Positions 45,412-55,078 of a stretch of DNA of 64,000 nucleotides are shown in pieces (position 1 is the first letter of the stretch; each line of letters opens with the position of its first letter). The translations under genes were made by a program, and so were the position numbers. Below the pieces are notes generated by a model. The model made no database searches. It was not told the origin of the DNA and was given only the letters and a program-made list of their open reading frames with translations. Source of the stretch: Bombiscardovia asteroides_K (GTDB lineage Bacteria > Actinomycetota > Actinomycetes > Actinomycetales > Bifidobacteriaceae); assembly GCF_048001765.1 (NCBI RefSeq), contig NZ_CP181447.1, positions 1,054,001-1,118,000 on the forward strand, in the 5' to 3' direction.

Positions 45412-46161
45412 TCAGGCCCCGTAACGCTTCAGATAGTGCCTGGCGGCATCAGCCGTGCGCTGGTCCAGAATGGGCGACCCGTCCGAGCCCTTCATCGAGG
45501 AAGCCGCATCGAAGATCTGGCGGACGTTGACGATGCTGATGACCGGGAAGTGGAACTCGTCCATGATTGACTCCACAGCCGAGCCCTGGCCCTGTCCGGT
45601 GCGCTCCATCCGGTCCACGGAGAGCACCAGGCCAACGATGGTCACCTTGGCCTGGGACATGATCTTGGGCACCACCTGGCGAACCGCGGTCCCGGCGGTC
45701 ATGACATCATCCACTAGCAGCACCCTCATGCCGTCCTTGAGCTGCGTGCCGACCATAAGGCCGCCGTCGCCATGGTCCTTGACCTCCTTGCGGTCAAAGG
45801 TGTAGCCGACCGGCATGCCGTGAGCCCCGCTCAGTGCTATGGCTGTGGAGACGGCCAGGGGAATACCCTTGTAGGCCGGGCCGAAAACCGTGTCGACGTC
45901 GGCGGGCAGGGTCCCCTGCTTCACAGCCTGCACAATGGTCCGGGCGTAGAACTCCCCCAGCAGGGCAATCAGCCGTCCGTCGTTGAAGGCCCCGGCGTTG
46001 ATGAAGTAGGGCGAGCGCCGCCCCGACTTCAGGGTGAAGTCACCGAACTTGAGCGCTCCGCTCTGGAGCAGGAAGCTGGTGAAGCCCTCCTGGACGCGGC
46101 GGGTCTGCTCCTGGGCATCCCCGTCATGGTTGGCCTTGTCTTCTGGTGCGGATGCGCTCAT
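45412..46161 (-). CDS. pyrE: Orotate phosphoribosyltransferase
   Basis: A 249-residue enzyme making OMP from orotate and PRPP. It has the PRPP-binding motif VLLVDDVMTAGTAVR, the flexible loop DRKEVKDHGDGG, and the N-terminal FTLKSGRRSPYFINAG. Its ATG overlaps the pyrD stop codon (ATGA). It is the last gene of the pyr operon. Confidence 0.95.
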   Translation of the reverse strand: MSASAPEDKANHDGDAQEQTRRVQEGFTSFLLQSGALKFGDFTLKSGRRSPYFINAGAFNDGRLIALLGEFYARTIVQAVKQGTLPADVDTVFGPAYKGIPLAVSTAIALSGAHGMPVGYTFDRKEVKDHGDGGLMVGTQLKDGMRVLLVDDVMTAGTAVRQVVPKIMSQAKVTIVGLVLSVDRMERTGQGQGSAVESIMDEFHFPVISIVNVRQIFDAASSMKGSDGSPILDQRTADAARHYLKRYGA

Positions 46162-47105
46162 CTCCAGCATTCCCCTTTCTTAAGCAAATCGGCCAGTTCG
46201 GGCCGCTCGTCCAACAGATCGTCCAGCTCACGGGCCACCCGCATGGGAGCCACAGGATCCACCAGGGCCGCGGCCCCCACCTCCACGGCATTGGCCCCCG
46301 CATAAAGGAATTCCAAAGCCGTGCGTCCCGAATCGATGCCTCCGATACCGATGATGGGAATGTCGGGAAGTGCCTGGCGCACCCGCCAGACGAAGGACAA
46401 GGCAATGGGCAGGATGCAGGGGCCGGAAACGCCGCCGGTGCCCTGGGCCAGGATGGGTTTACCCGTAGTAATGTCGATGCGCATGCCTACCAGGGTGTTG
46501 ATCAGGCTGAGGGCATCCGCTCCCCCGTCGACAGCTGCCCGGGCCACCTCCACCATGTCGGTGACGTTGGGGGTCAGCTTGACCACCATGGGTTTGTCGG
46601 TCAGAGCCCGCAGCCGGGTGATCAACCGGTTCAGGGCCTTGGCATCGGTGCCTACGGACATCCCCCCATGAGAGACATTGGGGCAGGAGACGTTGATCTC
46701 CAGCATGTCCGCTGGGGAGTCGGCCAAGCGTTCCACAACGATGGCGTAGTCCTCGTCGCTATGGCCGGCCACATTGGTGACCACGTTGGCTCCCAGGGCC
46801 TTGAGCCTGGGCAGCTCGTCCACCAGGTAATGGTCCACGCCCGGGTTCTGCAGGCCCACGGAGTTGACCATGCCGGCGGGGCTCTCGGCGGTCCTGGGCG
46901 TGGGATTGCCTTCCCAGGGTACCGGCGAAACCCCCTTGGTGGAGATGGCACCCATCTGGGAGACGTCATAATAATCCCCGCAGGCATCCAGGTTGAAGGT
47001 GCCCGAGGCGGTGCCCACAGGGTTTTTCCAGGGCGTACCGGCTACAACCGTGCCATGCCGCCAGACGTGTGGCTCCAGAGGATCCATGATTGTCTGCTGG
47101 CTCAT
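46158..47105 (-). CDS. pyrD: Dihydroorotate dehydrogenase B, catalytic subunit
   Basis: A 315-residue FMN barrel enzyme oxidising dihydroorotate (class 1B, partner PyrK). Seen: NPVGTASGTFNLDACGDYYD, LEINVSCPNVSHGGMSVG with the catalytic Cys, VVKLTPNVTDMVEVARAAVD, and GIGGIDSGRTALEFLYAGA. The ATG at 47103-47105 overlaps the pyrK stop (ATGAG). It is NAD-linked through PyrK. Confidence 0.95.
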   Translation of the reverse strand: MSQQTIMDPLEPHVWRHGTVVAGTPWKNPVGTASGTFNLDACGDYYDVSQMGAISTKGVSPVPWEGNPTPRTAESPAGMVNSVGLQNPGVDHYLVDELPRLKALGANVVTNVAGHSDEDYAIVVERLADSPADMLEINVSCPNVSHGGMSVGTDAKALNRLITRLRALTDKPMVVKLTPNVTDMVEVARAAVDGGADALSLINTLVGMRIDITTGKPILAQGTGGVSGPCILPIALSFVWRVRQALPDIPIIGIGGIDSGRTALEFLYAGANAVEVGAAALVDPVAPMRVARELDDLLDERPELADLLKKGECWR

Positions 47106-47947
47106 CGCTGCATCTCCTTGCTTCCCTCTGCATCCCAGATCAGACGGTCGGCGGCGAAGACCGGGCCGTCCTTGCAGACCTTGAGTCGGCCGTCCACGGT
47201 GTCGACCACGCAGGCCACACAGGTGCCGTAGCCACAACCCATCCGGGACTCCATGCAGCACTGGGCCGGCAGGCCTGTCTTGCGGGCCCAGGCGGCCACG
47301 GCCCGCATCATGGGCAGGGGTCCACAGGTCAGGATGATGGTCCGCTCGGGATCGATGTCGCCACGAACACGGTCCAAGAGGGTTATGACATCCCCGGAGG
47401 CATCGTTGATGGACTCCAGCTGATCGGTCAACGGGCCCATGATGGCATCGGCGAACCGATGGTCCCGGTAGCCCAGCAGGGCGGTGGTGCGCACACCGGA
47501 CCGGCCTTGCAGGCACTGGGCTGCGCGGATCAGCGGAGGAACACCCAGGCCACCGCCCACCAGCAGATAGTCTGCCGGCTTCTCCAGGTCGAAGCCATGG
47601 CCCAGGGGTCCCAGCAGGTCCACAGCCATACCAGGCTGCAGGCGGGAGAATTCATAGGTCCCCTGGCCGACCACGGCGAAGATGATCTCTATCTGCTCGT
47701 CCTCCAGGACCCTGCTGATGCCGAAGGGCCTGGGCATCATGGTCATGCGGTCGGACGAGTAGAGGTTGATGAAGGCTCCTGCCGGAGCGTGGGCCGCCAG
47801 GTAGGGGTCGCAGATGGTCATCCGCCAGACCTGCCGGTCCAGGGGCTCCATACCGGTGACCTGTGCCGTGCGGCGTCCGGGCATCCGGCCCGCCTGTCGG
47901 GCCTGATCCTCCACCCGGCTGGTGGATATGAAGAGGTTGGGTTTCAT
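47102..47947 (-). CDS. pyrK: Dihydroorotate dehydrogenase electron-transfer subunit
   Basis: A 281-residue flavoprotein that carries electrons from PyrD to NAD+. FAD motif RPFGISRV, NAD-binding GGGLGVPPLI, and the 2Fe-2S cluster cysteines in CMESRMGCGYGTCVAC plus a later Cys in VCKDGPVF. ATG at 47945-47947 overlaps the pyrF stop. Immediately upstream of pyrD. Confidence 0.94.
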   Translation of the reverse strand: MKPNLFISTSRVEDQARQAGRMPGRRTAQVTGMEPLDRQVWRMTICDPYLAAHAPAGAFINLYSSDRMTMMPRPFGISRVLEDEQIEIIFAVVGQGTYEFSRLQPGMAVDLLGPLGHGFDLEKPADYLLVGGGLGVPPLIRAAQCLQGRSGVRTTALLGYRDHRFADAIMGPLTDQLESINDASGDVITLLDRVRGDIDPERTIILTCGPLPMMRAVAAWARKTGLPAQCCMESRMGCGYGTCVACVVDTVDGRLKVCKDGPVFAADRLIWDAEGSKEMQR

Positions 47948-49005
47948 CGGGCCTCCTTGATCGCCTGATTGAGATCGTCCTTCATGGCCTCTGCGGCCCG
48001 GCGGGCATCGCGGGTGACCATGCCCAGGGCCGCCTGGACGCTGAGCTGCGGACTGTAGTCCGGGTCCTTCCTCCAGGCTGCGATGATCCCCCGGGAGGAA
48101 TTGACCACAGCGCCGCCGCCGGACCGGTCGAACATGGGCGCCACGTCGGCTGCCGAACCGCCCTGGGCTCCGTATCCGGGGACCAGGAAGAAGGTGTGGG
48201 GCATGGCCTTACGCAGAAGGGCGCCGTCATCGGGGTGGGTGGCGCCGACCACTGCCCCAAGTCTGGAGTAACCCGATTCGCCGATGGAGGGCTGTCCCCA
48301 GGATTCGACCAGGTCGCCCAGGCGCTGATAGATGGTGCCGCCGCCCGAGCTCACGTCCAGGCCAAGCTCCTGGATCTGGCTGCCCGAAGGATTGGAGGTG
48401 CGCACCAGGGCGAAGAGGTCTCCTTGGATGTGCTCGGCCGCCTGCAGGAAGGGTTCCACACCATCTGAACCCAGGTAGACATTGATGGTCAGGGCATCCT
48501 CATACCAGGGGAACCTTCCGCCTGCTCTGGTCGGCCCATCCGCTGGCTGCCCAGGATTGAAGGGCAGGGGAAGCCCGTCAAGATGGGCGGCATAGGCCTC
48601 AGCCGTGGAACCGATGTCCCCGCGCTTGACATCCCCTATGACATAGAGGCCACGTTCGGCTGCGGCCCGGCAGGTACCGGTATAGGCCCTGATGCCCCAG
48701 GCTCCCAGGGCCTCGTACATGGCGATCTGGGGTTTGACTGCAGGCACCAGGTCGGCCACGCCCTCCAGGATGGCCAGGTTGAAGCGTAGATAGGCCCGGG
48801 CCAGGTGGTCCGCCCAGACAGCCTGAGCCTGCTCACCCTGGGTCTGCTGGGGATCCTTGGGGTCCAAGCCCATCTGGGCCATGCTCCCGGCGGCACGTTG
48901 TCTGGCTTGTTCGATCAGCTGGCTGGGCAGCAGTTCCGGTCGCGGATCCAGACCGACCACGGTCGGATTGTTCTTGTTCTGGATGAGCGCGGTCAGTCGG
49001 TCCAT
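47944..49005 (-). CDS. pyrF: Orotidine 5'-phosphate decarboxylase (PyrF type 2)
   Basis: A 353-residue enzyme producing UMP. It belongs to the longer class: TVVGLDPRPELLPSQL, then VKPQIAMYEALGAWGIRA, the catalytic region VIGDVKRGDIGSTAEAYA, and FLVPGYGAQGGSAADVAPMF. Its stop overlaps pyrK, and two bases separate it from the pyrC stop. Confidence 0.94.
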   Translation of the reverse strand: MDRLTALIQNKNNPTVVGLDPRPELLPSQLIEQARQRAAGSMAQMGLDPKDPQQTQGEQAQAVWADHLARAYLRFNLAILEGVADLVPAVKPQIAMYEALGAWGIRAYTGTCRAAAERGLYVIGDVKRGDIGSTAEAYAAHLDGLPLPFNPGQPADGPTRAGGRFPWYEDALTINVYLGSDGVEPFLQAAEHIQGDLFALVRTSNPSGSQIQELGLDVSSGGGTIYQRLGDLVESWGQPSIGESGYSRLGAVVGATHPDDGALLRKAMPHTFFLVPGYGAQGGSAADVAPMFDRSGGGAVVNSSRGIIAAWRKDPDYSPQLSVQAALGMVTRDARRAAEAMKDDLNQAIKEAR

Positions 49006-49007
49006 GC

Positions 49008-50426
49008 TCAGATCCTTTCCCTGGTGATGACACGGCTTGCAGGCAGACGGGAGAAGACCAGACGCCCATCCTTGATGGTGGCCATGACCCTTCCGGTCAG
49101 TTCTGCCCCGGCGAATGGGGTGTTTCTCGCCTTGGAATGGAAGCGGCTCGGATCAACCTTCCACCTGGCCTCAGGGTCCAGAAGGACCAAGTCGACGGGT
49201 GGCTGGTCGGCATCGCTGTGCCGGCCGACCTCCAGCTGAAGGTGACCGGCCTTATTAACCTTGTTGGCCTTGTGCGAGTGCAGGCCTTCGGGCAGGAGCC
49301 GACGCATGCCCATGAGCTCGGCTGGAGCCAGGGACATGAGTTCGACCAAGCGTTCGTGGCTGATGAGTCCGCTTTTGACCAGGACCTGGTTGCAGACCGC
49401 GTAGGCAGTTTCCAGACCGATGATGCCGTTGGGGGCATCCTTGAGTCCCAACGCTTTTTCTGCAGCGGTATGGGGGGCGTGGTCGGTGGCAATCATGTCC
49501 ACAGTGCCTTCGGCCACGGCCTCAAGGGCTGCCTCTTGGTCAGCGCGGGAGCGCAGCGGAGGGTTCATCTTGGCCATGCTGCCGCAGCGCAGCAGGTCCT
49601 CGTCACAGAGGGCCAGATAGTGGGGCGCGGTCTCGCAGGTGACCGGCAGACCTCGGGCCTTGGCCCGTCGGACGGCTTCGAATCCCCCGGTAGTGCTGAC
49701 ATGCTGCAGATGCACCCTGGTGCCGGTGCGTTCCGCCTGTTCGATGTCGCGATTGATGATGGCGGTCTCGGTTGAGGCGGGAATCCCCTCCAGTCCCAGT
49801 TGGCGACTGATGGCACCCAGGTTGACCTGACCGTGCTCGTGGTGTTCGCAGTGATCCAGGATGGGCAGGTAGAAAGCCCTTGCGTTGGCGGCCACGGCCT
49901 CCAGTGTCTGATTGGTGACGGCCGAGCCGTCGTCGCTGATGGCCACTACGGGGTGTGTCCATCCGTGGCCGGGCAGGTAACCCGACCAGTCGTCTGGGTT
50001 CGAGGCCTGACGGCCGGCCCGGTCCATGGTTGCCGCCACGCAGAGGGCGTAGTCCACCGGCAGGCGCAGCCCGTGGTCCTGCTCGTAGGATTCCAGGTAG
50101 TCAATGACCGTGCGCCCGTCGGCCATCCTGGCACGTCCGTCCATGGCTGGCTGGGTGTTGGGCATGAGCAGTATCAGCCCGTATCCTCCGGCGGCTGCGG
50201 CAGCTGTGCCTGTGACCATGTCCTCCTTGTCGGTCTGACCAGGGTCCCGCAGATGGACGTGGGGGTCGACCAAGGCGGGAGCCAGCACAAGCCCCGAGGC
50301 GTCTATCTGATCAACCTCTGCCGACATGGCACCGGTCTCGTCAATCAGCGCACTATCAACGGCTTGGGGAAGCACCAGATCGACCGCCCTGCCGCTACGC
50401 CAATCAGTCAACCCCAGCAGCCGCAT
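49008..50426 (-). CDS. pyrC: Dihydroorotase
   Basis: A 472-residue zinc amidohydrolase cyclising carbamoyl-aspartate. Metal-binding DPHVHLRDPGQTDKEDM, carbamoylated or bridging region AISDDGSAV, LDHCEHHEHG, LQHVSTTGGFEAVRRA, and IATDHAPHTAAEKALG. It lies one base after pyrI. Length is normal for the class I dihydroorotases. Confidence 0.95.
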   Translation of the reverse strand: MRLLGLTDWRSGRAVDLVLPQAVDSALIDETGAMSAEVDQIDASGLVLAPALVDPHVHLRDPGQTDKEDMVTGTAAAAAGGYGLILLMPNTQPAMDGRARMADGRTVIDYLESYEQDHGLRLPVDYALCVAATMDRAGRQASNPDDWSGYLPGHGWTHPVVAISDDGSAVTNQTLEAVAANARAFYLPILDHCEHHEHGQVNLGAISRQLGLEGIPASTETAIINRDIEQAERTGTRVHLQHVSTTGGFEAVRRAKARGLPVTCETAPHYLALCDEDLLRCGSMAKMNPPLRSRADQEAALEAVAEGTVDMIATDHAPHTAAEKALGLKDAPNGIIGLETAYAVCNQVLVKSGLISHERLVELMSLAPAELMGMRRLLPEGLHSHKANKVNKAGHLQLEVGRHSDADQPPVDLVLLDPEARWKVDPSRFHSKARNTPFAGAELTGRVMATIKDGRLVFSRLPASRVITRERI

Positions 50427-50427
50427 A

Positions 50428-50841
50428 TCAGTCTTCAGCCTTTTCGTCGCAGTAGTCGCAGCGGTAGACCCCTGCAGCGTCCAGGTGGAAGCGCTGGTCC
50501 ACGCCGGTCTCCACTGTGGTCACACAACGGGGATTGACGCAAGTGATGACGTTGACCAGATGGTTGGGGCGGTCAGGTTGATGCTTGCTGACGATCCTGC
50601 CATCCCGAACCACGTCCACGGTGGCCTCGGGGGCGATGAACCCCAGGGCGGTCAGGTCCAGATCCCCGGTCTGTTCGATCTTGATGATGTCCTTGGACCC
50701 GTACTTGCGGCTGTCCGTATTCATGATCAGGGCCAGCCGGGTCTTCGCCGGGTCCACGCGCAGGTAGTGCAGCACCTTCAGGGCAGTGCCCGCACGAACG
50801 TGGTCGATGATGATGCCGTCAACAATGCTGGTGACCTTCAT
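50428..50841 (-). CDS. pyrI: Aspartate carbamoyltransferase regulatory chain
   Basis: A 137-residue regulatory chain that binds nucleotides and couples the catalytic trimers. N-terminal allosteric domain (VDGIIIDHVRAGTALKVLHY) and a C-terminal zinc site with four Cys (CVNPRC ... CDYC). Its ATG overlaps the pyrB stop (ATGA). This gives an allosterically regulated ATCase, as in enterics. Confidence 0.95.
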   Translation of the reverse strand: MKVTSIVDGIIIDHVRAGTALKVLHYLRVDPAKTRLALIMNTDSRKYGSKDIIKIEQTGDLDLTALGFIAPEATVDVVRDGRIVSKHQPDRPNHLVNVITCVNPRCVTTVETGVDQRFHLDAAGVYRCDYCDEKAED

Positions 50842-51845
50842 GCCGCCACCTCCTTCTGCTCGCGGTAGCCGGGCAGTTCGTCACCCAGCAGGGCGCTCTC
50901 CAGGGCCATTCTGACCAGCATGCCGTTGCGAACCTGCTGGAAGTAGGCCGCACGCGGATCATCGTCCACCTCCACGGCGATCTCATTGACCCTGGGCAGG
51001 GGGTGGAGGATGGCCATGTCGGGGCGCGCAGCCCTAAGCTTGTCGGCATCCAGAATGTAGGTGTCGCGCAGACGCAGGTAGTCGTCCTCGTTGAAGAAGC
51101 GCTCCTGCTGGACACGGGTCATGTAGAGCACGTCCAGGTCCCCGATGACCCCGTTCAGGTCCCCGGTCTCCCGGTAGGTGCAGTCGGCCGAGGAGCGGAT
51201 CCTCTCCAGGACGTATTCGGGGGTGCGCAGTTCGTCGGGGCTTATCAGGACGAAGTCCACGTGGCCTAGGCGGCAGAGAGTGGTGATCAGGGAGTGGACC
51301 GTGCGGCCGAAGGTCAGATCCCCGCACAGGCCGATGGTCAGGTGATTCAGCCGACCCTTGCGGGCGCGGATGGTGGCCAGGTCGGTCAGGGTCTGGGTCG
51401 GATGCATGTGCCCGCCGTCACCGGCGTTGATGACCGGGACCGTGGCTGCCTGGGAGGCTACCAGGGCAGCCCCCTCCTTAGGATGGCGGATGGCCACGAT
51501 GTCGGCGTAGTTTGAGACCGTCTTCAAGGTGTCGCTGATGGACTCACCCTTGGAGACGCTGGCCAACTGTGCGCCGGCGAACCCGATGACCTGGCCACCC
51601 AGACGGAGCATGGCCGTCTCGAAGCTGAGCCTGGTTCGCGTGCTGGGTTCATAGAAGAGCGTGGCCAGGACCCGACCGTCGCAGGTGTGGGCCACCTGAC
51701 GGCGATGGGTGTCGATGTATGCCGCCCGATCCAGCAGATCCAGGATCTGGGTGATGGGAATGTCGTCGAGGGTTACCACACTTCGCCCACGAAGCGGAAC
51801 AATGGTGGAAGAGGTTTTGGATGCGTGATCAACTTGTTGGGACAA
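50838..51845 (-). CDS. pyrB: Aspartate carbamoyltransferase catalytic chain
   Basis: A 335-residue enzyme catalysing the first committed step of pyrimidine synthesis. Carbamoyl-phosphate site FYEPSTRTRLSFETAMLRLG, then SVSKGESISDTLKT, AGDGGHMHPTQTLTDL and ILHPLPRVNEIAVEVDDD. TTG at 51843-51845 preceded by GAGGAAGG. It is the first gene of the pyr operon. Confidence 0.95.
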   Translation of the reverse strand: MSQQVDHASKTSSTIVPLRGRSVVTLDDIPITQILDLLDRAAYIDTHRRQVAHTCDGRVLATLFYEPSTRTRLSFETAMLRLGGQVIGFAGAQLASVSKGESISDTLKTVSNYADIVAIRHPKEGAALVASQAATVPVINAGDGGHMHPTQTLTDLATIRARKGRLNHLTIGLCGDLTFGRTVHSLITTLCRLGHVDFVLISPDELRTPEYVLERIRSSADCTYRETGDLNGVIGDLDVLYMTRVQQERFFNEDDYLRLRDTYILDADKLRAARPDMAILHPLPRVNEIAVEVDDDPRAAYFQQVRNGMLVRMALESALLGDELPGYREQKEVAA

Positions 51846-51860
51846 CGGCTCACCTTCCTC

Positions 51861-51874
51861 AAGGTGGCCACCTT
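51861..51874. promoter_or_regulatory. Perfect 14-base palindrome upstream of pyrB
   Basis: AAGGTGGCCACCTT lies 16 bases upstream of the pyrB TTG in the short gap to glnE. It could be an operator or simply a hairpin in the leader; no PyrR attenuator-type leader fits in the space available. Confidence 0.35.
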
Positions 51875-51915
51875 ATGTGACCTGAACAAGCATACGACCC
51901 CGGATGGACCCAGGG

Positions 51916-54900
51916 TCAGCCTCCGTAGAAGAGCCGTTCCATAACCTGCCTGCAGCGGCGCATGGCCGCCAGCAGCTCGTTGACAAAGTGCTGCCCCCGG
52001 TGGGCCGGGTAGCCCAGACAGACCGCGATGCCTCCCAGAACCTGACCGTCGTCCGGCAGGATGTCCGCCTGGGAGACGCGTCCGGACCAGAGGAAGTTGG
52101 CGTTGCGGGCTGCGGTGCAGAGTACCCAGCTTCGGCGCAAGGCCTTGGCATCCTTGGCTTCGATAAGTCCCGCAGCCTCCAGGGCGTCCAGGGCGGTCAG
52201 CGTGCCGGTGACCTGCAGATCAGGCAGATCGTGGGCGTAGCGCAGCTGGAGGAGCTGAACCGTCCACTCCACGTCAGACAGCCCTCCCCTGCCCAGCTTC
52301 AGATGCCGGTCCCGACGCACCCCGCGCGGCAGCCGCTCTGCCTCCATTCGGGCCTTGAGACGGCGGATCTGACCCAGTTGCTCCTCATTGGGCGGCTGCT
52401 CTGGGTAGCGCAGTGGATTGGCTGTGCCCACCAGAAAGTCCTTGGCCAAGTCGGCATTCCCGGCTGCGAATCTGGCACGGATCAGGGCCTGATGTTCCCA
52501 GGTTTCGGACCAATCCCGGTAGTAGCGCTGGTAGGAGTCCAGGGAACGCACCAGAGGCCCCTGGCGTCCTTCGGGGCGCAGATCGAAGTCTAGGTCGATG
52601 CCTGGCTCCAGGCTGGCCGGTCCAGCCAGGACGGCCCGCAGATCGGCGGTCACTCCACGCGCGAATTCAGCCGCTTGGTCCTGGTCTGCGCCTGATGCGG
52701 GACGGTAGATCAGCATGATGTCGGCGTCCGAGTTGAAGTTGACCTCCCTGCCCCCGTAACGGCCCATGGCAATCAGGGCCATTTCTGCCGGCGCACTAAT
52801 CTGTTCCAGACGGTGAGCCACGGCCCAGTCCAAGGCGGCGTCGATGGCGGCATCGTAGACATCCGACATCCCAGCCAGACAAGCCTGCTGGTCGTCCACC
52901 CCGCTCATCCAGCCCAGCCCGATCCGCTCGATCTCCTGGCGACGCATGGCCCGCACTGCGGTCGCAAAATCCTCCAGCGAGTCCGCATGTCGGGTTCGAT
53001 AGGCAGCGGTGCGCTTGTCCAAGGTGACCCGATTGCGGGGAATCATGTCCTGGTCATGGCCCAGCCAGGTCACCGACTGAACGGACCGGGCCAGGGCGCC
53101 GGACAGGTAGCGTGAGTTGGACAGGACGTGGCAGAGGCGGCGGGCGGCCGAGGTTGAGTCCCGAAGGAAGCCCAGATAGGTGCTCTTGCCGCCGAAGTGC
53201 TCCTCAAGGGTTCGCCAGCCCAGGAGCCCCATGTCCGGATCCTGCCCCTCCCCCAGCCACTGGAGAACGGCGGGCATGAGAATCCGGTTGATCCGTGCTG
53301 ACCGGGTGACCCCCGTGGTCAGGGCCGTGACGTGGCGGATGGCCGCATCGGGGTCGGCAAAGCCGATGGAGGCGAATCTGGCGCGGGCTGCCTGGGGGCG
53401 CAGGCTGACCTCGTCCTCATCCACCTGGGCGTTGATGGGCAGCATGGGACGGAAGTATATGGCCTGGTGAAGGTTGCGGACCTCGATTCTGGTGGCCTGG
53501 TATTGGGCCAGCATCTGGTCGGCATGCAGGCCGAATGCCCGGGCCAGCCGCCTCAGATCTCGGTTGCTCTCAAGTTCCTCCAGACTGGGCGGCCGCTGGC
53601 CGGGAATGCCTGAGCGGTTGATTTTCGGAAAGAGGTGGGTTCGACGCAGCTGCCACATCTGCAGACGATGCTCCATGACCCGCTCAAACCGATAGTCATG
53701 GTCCAGCTGGTCGCCGTGCTTGCGTGAAATGTAGCCGCCGCGGGACAAGGCCTGCAAGGCGTCAAGAGTCGCTGGACAACGCAGATCCTCGTCGCTGGAG
53801 CCATGGACCAGCTGGAGCATCTGGACGGTGAATTCCACGTCCCTTAGTCCACCCTGGCCCAGTTTGATCTCGCGCTCCTTGCGGTCCTCGGGTATCAGCC
53901 TCTCCACACGCTGGCGCATCCGCTGGCAGTCATAGACGAAGTTGGGCCGCTGGCAGGCACCCCAGACCAGAGGCTCGATCATGGCCGTATAGTCCTGGCC
54001 CAGGGCCTTGTCGCCCGCGACCGGACGGGCCTTGAGCAGGGCCTGGAACTCCCAATTCTCGGCCCATTGTGCATAGTAGTCAGCGTAGGAGGCCAGACGA
54101 CGGACCAGGGGGCCATCACGCCCCTCAGGCCTCAGGGCAGCGTCGACTTTCCAGAGCGGCGGCTCGGTCGAACCGGGGATGACCGACTGGCAGACCCGCT
54201 GCAAGAGAACGGCCATGGCAGTGCCCACGGCGATGGGATCGGTCCCCTTTGAATCCGCTCCCGATGCCGGCTCCACCAAGTACATGAGATCCACATCGGA
54301 CACGTAGTTGAGTTCCTGGGCGCCCAGTTTGCCCATGCCGATGACCGTCAGACGACATGAATCCGCCTCGGGAACCTGACGGTAGGCAATGCTCAGAGCC
54401 CCCTGAAGCGCTGCGTCAGCCATGTCGGACAGGGCTCGGCTGATTGCCGGCTCCAGCTCCAAGGGATCCTCGGCTGCCAGATCCCGGGCCATAACAGCAG
54501 CCAGCTGTAGCCGATATTCGGACCGTAGCGCATCGGCGTAGGCCACCAGCGAGGGCAGGGATTCTGAATTCTTCTCCACCCTATCCAAGGCGTCCAGGAC
54601 ACGCTTCTGTCTCGTTTCCGCCGGGCAATCAGCCAGGTGATCGGGGTCCAAGGCGGCCGCATTTACCAACTCCGGCCGCGAACGCATCAGTCGGCCCATG
54701 GCCTCCGAGGCCCCCAGCACCCGGATCAGCAACTGGGCAGCCTCTTGGTGTTCCTGCGGCGATCCGACCAGGAAGTCCGGCCGGGCTCCTTTCGGATACT
54801 GCTCCAGAATTCGTATCAGTCCAGCAAGGGCTTCGTCAGGATCGCAGGCCTGTCCCAGGGCTTGGACCAGGGTTTGCGCCAGAGCCTGATCGTCCACGAG

Positions 54901-54996
54901 ACGGGCAAGCCGATCCAACCGAACCCGGGCCTTGTCCAGGTCGTGCAGCCCGAGATGGATCAGGGTCGAAGTGGTCGGTTGCACCGGATCTTCCAT
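51916..54996 (-). CDS. glnE: Glutamine synthetase adenylyltransferase/deadenylase
   Basis: A 1,026-residue bifunctional enzyme controlling glutamine synthetase by (de)adenylylation in response to nitrogen. It has two nucleotidyltransferase domains: the N-terminal one with IGMGKLGAQELNYVSDVDLM and the C-terminal one with AMGRYGGREVNFNSDADIML, each followed by a GlnE-type helical domain (RDVEFTVQMLQL and SDVEWTVQLLQL). Length is in the family range. It is upstream of pyrB on the same strand with only about 70 bases between the genes. Confidence 0.95.
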   Translation of the reverse strand: MEDPVQPTTSTLIHLGLHDLDKARVRLDRLARLVDDQALAQTLVQALGQACDPDEALAGLIRILEQYPKGARPDFLVGSPQEHQEAAQLLIRVLGASEAMGRLMRSRPELVNAAALDPDHLADCPAETRQKRVLDALDRVEKNSESLPSLVAYADALRSEYRLQLAAVMARDLAAEDPLELEPAISRALSDMADAALQGALSIAYRQVPEADSCRLTVIGMGKLGAQELNYVSDVDLMYLVEPASGADSKGTDPIAVGTAMAVLLQRVCQSVIPGSTEPPLWKVDAALRPEGRDGPLVRRLASYADYYAQWAENWEFQALLKARPVAGDKALGQDYTAMIEPLVWGACQRPNFVYDCQRMRQRVERLIPEDRKEREIKLGQGGLRDVEFTVQMLQLVHGSSDEDLRCPATLDALQALSRGGYISRKHGDQLDHDYRFERVMEHRLQMWQLRRTHLFPKINRSGIPGQRPPSLEELESNRDLRRLARAFGLHADQMLAQYQATRIEVRNLHQAIYFRPMLPINAQVDEDEVSLRPQAARARFASIGFADPDAAIRHVTALTTGVTRSARINRILMPAVLQWLGEGQDPDMGLLGWRTLEEHFGGKSTYLGFLRDSTSAARRLCHVLSNSRYLSGALARSVQSVTWLGHDQDMIPRNRVTLDKRTAAYRTRHADSLEDFATAVRAMRRQEIERIGLGWMSGVDDQQACLAGMSDVYDAAIDAALDWAVAHRLEQISAPAEMALIAMGRYGGREVNFNSDADIMLIYRPASGADQDQAAEFARGVTADLRAVLAGPASLEPGIDLDFDLRPEGRQGPLVRSLDSYQRYYRDWSETWEHQALIRARFAAGNADLAKDFLVGTANPLRYPEQPPNEEQLGQIRRLKARMEAERLPRGVRRDRHLKLGRGGLSDVEWTVQLLQLRYAHDLPDLQVTGTLTALDALEAAGLIEAKDAKALRRSWVLCTAARNANFLWSGRVSQADILPDDGQVLGGIAVCLGYPAHRGQHFVNELLAAMRRCRQVMERLFYGG

Positions 54997-55078
54997 GAAT
55001 TATCCCCTGCCTTCCTCAGGCCCGCAAAAACTGTGAAGTCTGCGGAACCAGTACAGGCATTATAGGGGTGACGGGTCG

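Noticed and set aside
46158..47516. Long 452-codon frame for pyrD extending into pyrK
   Set aside because: The upstream part is the opposite reading of pyrK's region; ATG at 47105 overlaps the pyrK stop and begins the family N-terminus.
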